Shown here piece by piece: positions 56,915-64,000 of a stretch of 64,000 bases of DNA. The notes below the pieces were generated by a model. It saw nothing but the letters and a program-made list of their open reading frames with translations, did no database searches and was not told where the DNA came from. Made by a program: the position numbers and the translations under genes. The stretch comes from Branchiostoma lanceolatum. Taxonomy: Eukaryota; Chordata; Leptocardii; Amphioxiformes; Branchiostomatidae. The stretch lies in the NCBI RefSeq assembly GCF_035083965.1, contig NC_089724.1, forward strand, positions 23,774,474-23,838,473. The letters run 5' to 3'. Positions within the stretch are counted from its first letter, which is position 1; each line of letters begins with the position of its first letter.

Positions 56915-57685
56915 AAAGAGTATGAAACAAATTTGCACCAAGTGCCTTCACTAATTATCATCTGATTTTCATATTTCTCAAGTTAGTAAGGTTCTAGATT
57001 ATGTAGCTAGTGGACCGTCCTTGTCGTGAGTCATGGCGTTCATTCCAGCAAACACTTTTTCAGCCTCGTTATGCTTAGGACAACCTTTCATTAGATACTG
57101 GATTGATTACCAGAATTAACATAATTGCTGCCTAATTGCTGCCTAAGCTAACTACATTGTAGTCCACAACCTACGGCAGTACAGTCCAGATGTTAATAAA
57201 CTTTAACTTTCAGTCGAAGGAGACCTGTATGAAGTTATACTTCTTAACTGACCGTATCTTCGTCGGTAACACGCATCTACAGGGACAGTTAATCCACCTT
57301 TTCACGAAATGTATATCAGTCAGGACACTGATTAACAAACAGATGAAAACTCGATTCACATTGTGGGACCCGGGCTGACCGATACATTCCACGCCCTTCA
57401 GCACAAAGACTGTATTCGACTCGAGTAGACAACTACTTCAGATAAAATTCCTTTACTTATAATCACCCATCCGCGTAATTGCAGGTCGCAGTCAGGTATC
57501 TTCTTGTGCCCCTCCCCGACTTATACCCCTCCCCATTATATATGATAGCAGATAGTTACCTGCAGACCAACAATGTAGCAACAAAGCAGAAAAAGATGGC
57601 GGCAGATTTTTTGCCTCTCACAAAAATTGAGTTTCTTTTGAATATATGTACGACAAAATATAGAAGTGCTAAAGATAGTTTTATA

Positions 57686-57744
57686 TGAATGAATGAATGA
57701 ATGAATGAATGAATGAATGAATGAATGAATGAATGAATGAATGA
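57686..57744. repeat. (GAAT)n microsatellite
   Basis: About 14 GAAT units followed by AAAACTTTATTACCG. Such tails often mark the 3' end of a LINE or SINE. Confidence 0.95.
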
Positions 57745-57957
57745 AAACTTTATTACCGTGTCTTGCGGCATTTTGCGCCCAGCCCATGTGGGCTTATATT
57801 TATAAGACACCATATGCGTTACATTGCGTTATAATTCTAGTTGTATATTATTGTAGGTAATTATCTGCTGCCATCATCATCAGGCTCAAATCATTTGCTC
57901 TTGAAGAGGCCCCCAAGGTGTCTCCTTACCATACCGGATTGAGTTAAACACGCTGTA

Positions 57958-58250
57958 CTGCGTATTGCTACGTCGTATTTCAGACATGTCGTACTCCGCC
58001 CCAAAGTACGTCGTAGTTGGGGGAGACTGACTACAATGTACCTTTACGTACAAACTACGCCGTAGTTCGCCCACACTACAACGTGGTAGACAAGCTCGGC
58101 GTACTGTACACTCAAATACGTCGTATTTATTTGAAACACGGTCTAACTGTACTACGTCGTGGTGACACAAAGGTACATTGTAGTCAGTCTCCCCAAACTA
58201 CGACGTACTTTGGGGCGGAGATGTCTGAAATACGACGTAGCAATACGCAG
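57958..58250. mobile_element. Palindromic MITE with about 80-bp arms, TACGTCGTA-rich
   Basis: Left arm CTGCGTATTGCTACGTCGTA TTTCAGACATGTCGTACTCC GCCCCAAAGTACGTCGTAGT..GAGACTGACTACAATGTACC; the right arm (58171-58250) is its reverse complement with small differences. The 120-bp middle also has TACGTCGTA-like octamers, giving about ten in all. It ends some 50 bp before the LINE. Confidence 0.85.
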
Positions 58251-58302
58251 TTCAAGCGTCCGTAGAGAAAGAAAAGTTTACGTGCTACATGTTGTATGTT
58301 GA

Positions 58303-60885
58303 ATTGATTTACCAACCTATGACGAAACTATTTACGAATATTCCAAGGAAGAGGTTGAAGAATTCTTGAGAAACACTCACAATGACGGTCGGAAGGAAGA
58401 AGCCCTGGAGGCGAACCCAAGCTTAGTGACAGCAGAGAAACCAGAGAAACCGCTCAATACTAGTGAACCATCCTGGAAGGAAGTGCAGGAGGTTGTGAAG
58501 AAAGCTAGAGCGGGGTCAGCTCCTGGGCCGAGCGGGATACCCTACAAGGTTTACAAGAAGTGCCCGTTGCTCCTGAGAAGATTGTGGAGGCTGCTCCGAA
58601 GAATCTGGTTGAAGGGCAGTATACCAGCATGTTGGAAGAAAGCAGAGGGATGCTTCGTACCTAAGGAAGAAAATTCATCTACTATAGACCAGTTCCGGAC
58701 GATCTCACTTCTAAACGTAGAGTGTAAAATCTTCTTCTCCGTCCTGGCTAGAAGGATGGTGGCGTACGTGACAGAGAACAAGTACATTGACACATCAGTG
58801 CAGAAAGGTGGCATCCCGGGCTTCTCCGGATGTCTCGAACACACAGGGGTACTCAGCCAGATGATTAGGGAAGCCAAGACAAGCAGAGGTGACCTGACGG
58901 TGGTGTGGCTAGATTTGGCCAACGCATATGGTTCTATTCCACACGCCCTGTTCCAGGTGGCATTGGACCACTACCACGTCCCTGCAGGAGTCAAGGGTAT
59001 GATCTCCAGTTACTTTGGAGGTTACTTCAGAACTACTGACTTCACAACACAGTGGCAGAGTCTAGAGAAGGGTATAGTGACAGGATGCACAATCTCCCCC
59101 ATTTTGTTCATAATGGGAATGAACCTTTTGATAGAGGCAGCCGCAAGCAAAGCTAAGGGACCTCGGATGATGTCAGGAGCTAGGCAAAACCCACTTAGGG
59201 GATTTATGGACGACCTCACAGTAACTGCCGTATCCCACATAGAGGCCAGATGGATGCTAGCAGAGCTGGACCTGATGGCAACGTGGGCGAGGATGAAGTT
59301 TAAACCGAAGAAATCCAGGTGTATGGTCATCAAGAAAGGGAAGATAACCAGTAGATTCAAGCTCGAAGTCCAAGGAGAGCCCATTCCATCAATCGAAGGA
59401 AATCCGATCAAGTGTCTAGGAAAGTGGTACGATGATACCCTGTCTGACAGGACGAACGTCAGCAGCACCATGAAGCAGATAGAAGAATGGTTGAGAAGAA
59501 TAGAGAAGTCAGGCCTTCCCGGGAAATTCAAGGCCTGGCTTTACCAGCACGGTATGTTACCTAGGTTGATGTGGCTACTCACTGTATACGAAGTCCCAAT
59601 GACAAGAGTAGAAGAGATGGAAAGGAAAGTTAACAAGCACCTCAGAAAATGGTTGGGCGTTCCACCAAGTTTTACTTCACTGGGTCTGTATTCTAAATCA
59701 AGCCAGATGCAGCTCCCGCTTGCCTCAGTGGCAGAAGAATACAAGGTGGCAAAATGCAGAACTGTCATGATGTACAGAGATTCGCAAGACCAGCAGGTTA
59801 GGCAGGCAGGCGTCACTACAAGGGCAGGCCGGAAATTCGTGGCAGACTCCCTAGTTTCAAAGGCGGAAGGAATGTTGATCCTGCGGGACATAGTTGGGAT
59901 AACGAACACTGGAAGGCAGGGTCTGGGTTCGTCACACTTCCAACAGTGGGGAAAAGCAAGTAGGAAAGAAAGGCGAGCCTTAATTCAGACAGAAGTAAGA
60001 CAACTTGAGGAGGAAGGGCGGAGAGCCAAAGCAGCACAGTTAGCAGCACAGGGGGCTTGGACCAAGTGGAACCTCCCCAGTAGGAAAATAACTTGGTCGG
60101 ATCTGTGGAAGCTGGAGCCGTTCCGTATTTCTTTCCTGTTGAGATCAGTTTATGATACATTACCTTCCCCAACCAACCTGTGCAGGTGGGGACTGAGGGA
60201 AGACCCAGCATGCAAGCTCTGTGGCAAGAGAGGCACAATGGCCCACATCCTGTCTGGGTGCAGTACAGCGCTCACACAGGGGAGATACCGGTGGCGACAC
60301 GACAAGGTGCTGACCACGATAGCAAGTATCCTAGAAGTTGAGAGGAAAAAGAAGCGCCACTTAGAGTCGAGAAGAGGCCCAGCAATCGCATTTGTAAGGG
60401 AGGGGGAAAAGAGTCGCCCTGCAAAAGCAAGAGCGAGCAACAACATCCTGCAGAAGGCGAAGTCATGGGACCTGATAGTGGACCTGGGAAGGAGGCTACA
60501 TTTCCCCCCAGTAGTCCAGACGAAGCTGCGGCCAGACGCGGTGTTATGGTCAGAAGAAGGGAAGAAAATCGTCCTCATAGAGCTAACAGTCCCATGGGAG
60601 GAGACATGTGAGGAAGCATACGAGAGGAAGAAGAATAAATACCAAGACCTGCTCCAGGAGTGTAGGGACAAAGGATGGCAGTCTTGGCTGTTCCCAATAG
60701 AGATTGGGTGCAGAGGATTTCCAGCACACTCAGTATGGAAGATGATGACAGCACTAGGGATAGCAGGGGAGGACAGGAAGGTAGCTATACGCAGGATGGG
60801 GGAGGCTGCAGAGAGAGCCTCATGCTGGCTGTGGAATAGGAGAGAGGAGGTATGCTGGAAGCCAGGAGGAGCGGATGGGCAGTGA
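58303..60885 (+). mobile_element. 5'-truncated LINE with restriction-like endonuclease (R2/HERO/NeSL-type), open reading frame of 860 codons
   Basis: The frame is open from just after a stop at 58300-58302 to the stop at 60883-60885; the first ATG is not informative because the 5' end is truncated. Order of domains: reverse transcriptase starting near SAPGPSGIPYKVY, with VWLDLANAYGSIPH (motif A), GIVTGCTISPILF (motif B) and the catalytic FMDD box at 59203-59214 (Phe in place of Tyr); then a CCHC knuckle C-x2-C-x7-H-x4-C at 60211-60261; then a PD-(D/E)xK nuclease with RPDAVLW (from 60529), a Glu 14 residues later in IELTVPWEE, and a Lys in NKYQDL. This order is that of site-specific LINEs with C-terminal restriction-like endonucleases, which nick DNA and prime reverse transcription there. 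The N-terminal DNA-binding fingers are missing. No internal stop is seen, so the copy is young. Confidence 0.88.
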
Positions 60886-61015
60886 GTTGGCCACCACTGC
60901 CGGGCCCGACAGCAAGAGGGTGTTACGGATAAGGGCTGAAACACCCAATGAGGGCTGATCCGTCTGACGACATCCGACTTCCTTCAAGCGACAGCACTCC
61001 ACTTACCTTAGGTGA

Positions 61016-61545
61016 GTGGAGTTCAACAAGCATCCAAGATGTATTAACCAAACGGTGCTCCTATTTACTGTTACCAGACAGGATCAACATATAAATATGA
61101 GGGACAGGAATGCAGTCACAAAACTAAGAATCAGCTGCCACAAACTACATATTGAAACGGGAAGACATACCCGCACTCCTCTAGAACAACGATTATGTAA
61201 ACATTGTACTTTGAATAGAATAGAAGACGAATGTCATTTTGTAGTAGAATGTGGATTATATACCAAAGAAAGAAATTAACTGTATAAGCTTGTAGAAAAC
61301 CTATTTCCCTACTTCACACATTTAAGCACTGTACAAAAATTCATATTCCTAATGCGACTAGACAAACCTTCCATTGAAAAACACGTCTGTTCTTTTATTT
61401 CTACTATAACAGAAAAGCGAGGAGAAGTAGAATTTATCTAATGATAGTCATATTCTTTTGTATCCGTTAACTGTACTTGTTATTTTGTTTTGTTGCGACC
61501 TGTACTTAGCCAAGTGTGGCAGAAATGTGCAATAAAGGTCTTCAT
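61016..61545 (+). pseudogene. LINE 3'-end fragment (copy 2) with CCHC knuckle
   Basis: Encodes TKLRISCHKLHIETGRH..CKHCTLNRIEDECHFVVEC, a C-terminal knuckle typical of CR1/L2/Crack-like LINEs, then after one stop LYKLVENLFPYFTHL and KRGEVEFI. The 3' tail GCAATAAAGGTCTTCATTCATTA follows. Distinct from the 58.3-60.9 kb element. Confidence 0.65.
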
Positions 61546-61865
61546 TCATTATATGTGCACCCCCCCCTTCCAAATGAACAACCTTCTTGAACTACTCCCT
61601 TGTTGTGTCCCAGAGTCATTCATTCTATGGTTACACCGCAAGTCAACTCTCTGATTTGGCAAGTGTCGGCATAACCATAAAATGAACAACATTCCTGCAT
61701 AACGACAATAACGAGATCACACATGAGTCTCAAAGGGAATGATAAATTACACATGAGGATAATAAGTTCCAAATGGTCTTTTAGAAGAAAATAATCTGCT
61801 TCTGGGGTTGAGTCTCTATACCTTAGCTGGCTTGGCGTTATAGTATTAGTTTAGTACCCGTATAT

Positions 61866-62292
61866 CATGTCAGTGTTCTTGCCAGGCCTTTTCAGCATAG
61901 GGGCCCCCTATGCTGTGATTTGGACCCCCTATGCTGTGATCTGGACCCCCTATGCTGTGATCTGGACCCCTATGCTGTGTTTCAACCAGCATAGGGGTGT
62001 TTCTTTCTGGGGAGAACCTTGTGACCCTTCATAAATCTTATAAAAAGTTCATATTTGACTTTAGAATAAGGCTGTGATAGAGAAAACACTTAACTTCACC
62101 AAATTTATCCCTCAAAATGTAGAAAATAGTGCCTCATTGGGTTATCAATTTAAAGATTTTCCTTGGGAGCATGCCAGACTCCCTACTCTTGTCATGTCTT
62201 CGGCACTCTGTGCATGACTTGCGTTGCATAAAGTTGGCCTCCTTTACCTGACCCCTATGCTGTGAAAAGATTCTGGTGAGAACACTGCATGT
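61866..62292. mobile_element. Inverted-repeat element with CAGTG...CACTG ends and CATGT duplication
   Basis: Element 61871-62287 starts CAGTGTTCTTGCCAGGCCTT and ends in the reverse of CAGTGTTCTCACCAGAATCT. CATGT flanks both sides, and the paralogous site at about 41000 (TTTCATGTTAATAC) lacks it. Its left end contains four units of about 21 bp, CCCCCTATGCTGTGATCTGGA (61900-61985). The CAGTGTTC end resembles hAT termini, but a 5-bp rather than 8-bp duplication does not fit hAT. Confidence 0.8.
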
Positions 62293-62581
62293 TAATACTT
62301 AAGTATCATTGAGCACACAACAAAAACAAACACATATGTCTCTTCACCATCGACATTTAATACTCTTCTTCAAAGAATACAGATCACAAGAAGTACGTTT
62401 CTTTCTGATAAAAAGTACGAATCGATAGTAAAGGGCTTTAAACTTACTTACATTCATAACCACCTATTTTGTCCCTCTCTTGCAAATGACCTTATTTGCG
62501 TTGTGCTTTGTATATCAAACCTATAGTATATGTATGTATAGCTTGAAAGTTCATCTGTGCTGGTAGAAATCATTCTGATAC

Positions 62582-62940
62582 AAGTTTTAACTGTTATTTC
62601 CAACACAAAAATTGGAATTACACAAATTTTCGATTGTACAACACCAGTCTTTGTCAATGAGTGAGCAATCCACCGCTGGGATGACGTCACGTTATGCAGA
62701 TAGCACACGTGACTCGGTGAGCAGTGGATCATAAGTAGCGGAAAGTCTGTGGCGCCCGCCGTCTCTGTTGAGGGATGATTGTAAGGCCCACGCCACAGAC
62801 TTTCCGCAACTTATGATCCACTGCTCACCGAGTCACGTGTGCTATATGCATAACGTGACGTCACCCCAGCGGTGGATTGCTCATTCCTGTTAACGTTGTA
62901 CAGTCGAAAATTTGGGTCCAATTTTTGTGTTAAAACTTGT
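62582..62940. mobile_element. Near-palindromic MITE family M1 (copy 3)
   Basis: Same element and position as 41270-41658 within the duplicated flank: ACAAGTTTTAACTGTTATTT..CACGTGACTCGGTGAGCAGT and its mirror. Confidence 0.85.
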
Positions 62941-63250
62941 TTCAGAATATATGTATGCATGTGTGTGATGAACACCTCAGTTCGTCTACTATATGCTTGA
63001 GTGGATACAATATTGGATGCAAAAAGACTGAAGGGTTTAAAGTAAGTTCAGTTACACCAAGTTACGCCCACAGCAGTGGGAGACGTATCCCACAATACAT
63101 CGCAGTTTCCGGTTCTCAGATTCTCCGTGAGTTGCACCTAAGCTTGTTCTTCGTTCTTAGAACAATCGTAGACTCAAGAGTTATATATTTTGTGTAGGGT
63201 TTGTCATATTGAGCCTATTATTTGAGGGTTGAGGTGCGACTTGATGGTTG

Positions 63251-63435
63251 TTACTCTTCGTCTCCTGCCATGTCTTCCAGCTCCCTCATTTCCTTCTCGA
63301 CGTCTTCATCCATACCGGCGTCTTCTCCCATGTCTTCCATCTCCCTCGCCTCCTCCACATCCGCATCCGCTTCTTCCAAGATGTCGCGTAAGTCTTGCAG
63401 GGTCTCTTTAATCTCCAGTGCGCGCTTGAACCAGT
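63251..63435 (-). CDS. Gene D (partial): terminal acidic exon of a second tectonin-lectin gene
   Basis: Acceptor AG lies at 63437-63436 and the stop TAA at 63253-63251. The 61 residues match exon 7 of gene C except Arg to Trp, Ser to Phe and Glu to Ala near the start (DWFKRALEIKE), and end EDMAGDEE. The exon is phase 1 like its counterpart. The intron beyond it begins with the same blocks as intron 6 of gene C (GGCTGGAATGGGATGGATTC, AGGAGAATGGATACCAGGTC). The remaining exons would lie past position 64000. Function as for gene C. Confidence 0.82.
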
Positions 63436-63850
63436 CTGTGAAAATATCATTTGTTACATCATAAATGACGTTACATTGTTTTGTTCACCTTGCAGCGTCT
63501 AGTCGCACATGGGGCAGCAAGTTTCCTCATATGTCAGACCATTTGACAGGGAAGCAGTTAGAGAAACAAACCGGGGCTGGAATGGGATGGATTCAAGGCT
63601 AGGAGAATGGATACCAGGTCACGAGAATAACATAACTAGTTTTTTTCATCCAACAAGATTGAAAAAGGAATAGCCTGTGTTCCTCTCCCAGTCAGTGGTC
63701 TGACCAGTGGAAAGGCTGCTACGAACGTATTACTAAGTTAGGCTAGGAAGGTGAGCATTCCACGAGAAAAAACTTTCGGTCATGAAGGAGCCATGTTCAC
63801 AGCATCTCCTCTGTTAATATATACATATAATAGTCACCATATATATATAT

Positions 63851-64000
63851 AACGTTGGGAAACATAAATTCGGGATTTTTCCGATAATGGTTGACTGAAA
63901 TCAACCTAGCAGAACAATAAACCATCCTTTTTTTCTATTATTCTGTCAGTATCATGTACTATCTTTACACTAATCATATATATGGTAGATTTTGTCTCTA
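63851..64000 (-). mobile_element. DNA transposon family T1, end cut by the window edge
   Basis: AACGTTGGGAAACATAAATT followed by the reverse complement of the R segment of 18286-18661 (TTTTTCCGATAATGGTTGAC, GTCAGTATCATGTACTATC). Runs off the window; probably in an intron of gene D. Confidence 0.85.

Larger units (their letters stand above)
55194..58302. other. Upstream flank of gene C, transposon remnants
   Basis: No TATA box is obvious next to the gene C start. Beyond about 55740 the sequence is LINE, DNA-transposon and MITE remnants listed separately. No host exon was recognised. Confidence 0.55.
61768..63235. repeat. Duplicated 3' flank of the lectin locus (copy 2)
   Basis: Colinear with 40902-41921, with an extra 417-bp element at 61871-62287. 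Joins directly to the terminal exon of gene D at 63251. Confidence 0.85.

Noticed and set aside
1..64000. CRISPR array, operons, phage or other prokaryotic systems
   Set aside because: Direct repeats here are micro- and minisatellites without equal unique spacers, and the genes are spliced animal genes.

Overview
The window reads as nuclear DNA of an invertebrate deuterostome, most likely an amphioxus (Branchiostoma). This is inference from gene types and repeat style: small phase-1 exons with GT/AG borders, a TRIM/NHL-type gene fragment, secreted CAP and tectonin-lectin genes, a restriction-like-endonuclease LINE, and many tRNA-derived SINEs and short inverted-repeat elements. Nothing looks prokaryotic. 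All spliced models were built by hand from frame, splice sites and comparison of paralogous copies; no transcript data were available.

Layout. 0.5-1.5 kb (+): a decayed NHL beta-propeller gene. 6.4-13.9 kb (-) and 19.9-25.0 kb (-): two tandem paralogues (genes A and B, 343 and 358 aa), each with nine exons encoding signal peptide, acidic propeptide ending at a basic site, two ShK-like modules and a CAP domain. Upstream promoter elements and part of intron 1 are also shared. Between them (14.0-19.8 kb) lie transposon remnants, including a rearranged composite DNA transposon. 25.2-38.3 kb is gene-poor and repeat-rich. 38.3-39.6 kb (-): an intronless class A GPCR, closest in my judgement to the GPR161-like orphan group.

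45.2-55.2 kb (-): a seven-exon secreted lectin (gene C, 325 aa) with six tectonin repeats, which arose by duplication of a two-exon, three-repeat cassette together with its intron DNA. The last exon of a second copy (gene D) lies at 63.25-63.44 kb and the rest runs off the window. Because the lectin locus is duplicated, three transposon insertions can be read against paralogous empty sites: a 3.2 kb foldback element inserted 20 bp after the gene C stop codon (41.9-45.1 kb), a 1.35 kb TTAA piggyBac-like element in intron 3 (50.0-51.4 kb), and a 417 bp CAGTG-ended element (61.87-62.29 kb). 58.3-60.9 kb (+) holds a 5'-truncated LINE with an open reading frame for reverse transcriptase, a CCHC knuckle and a PD-(D/E)xK endonuclease.

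The genes do not form a pathway in the operon sense. The two tandem families (ShK-ShK-CAP and tectonin lectin) both encode small secreted proteins of types often used in innate defence or on mucosal surfaces; that shared theme is inference. The strongest leads are the inverted domain order of the CAP proteins, the exon-cassette origin of the six-repeat lectin, and the foldback element with CAC/GTG ends, a 5-bp target duplication and an internal zinc-finger gene remnant.
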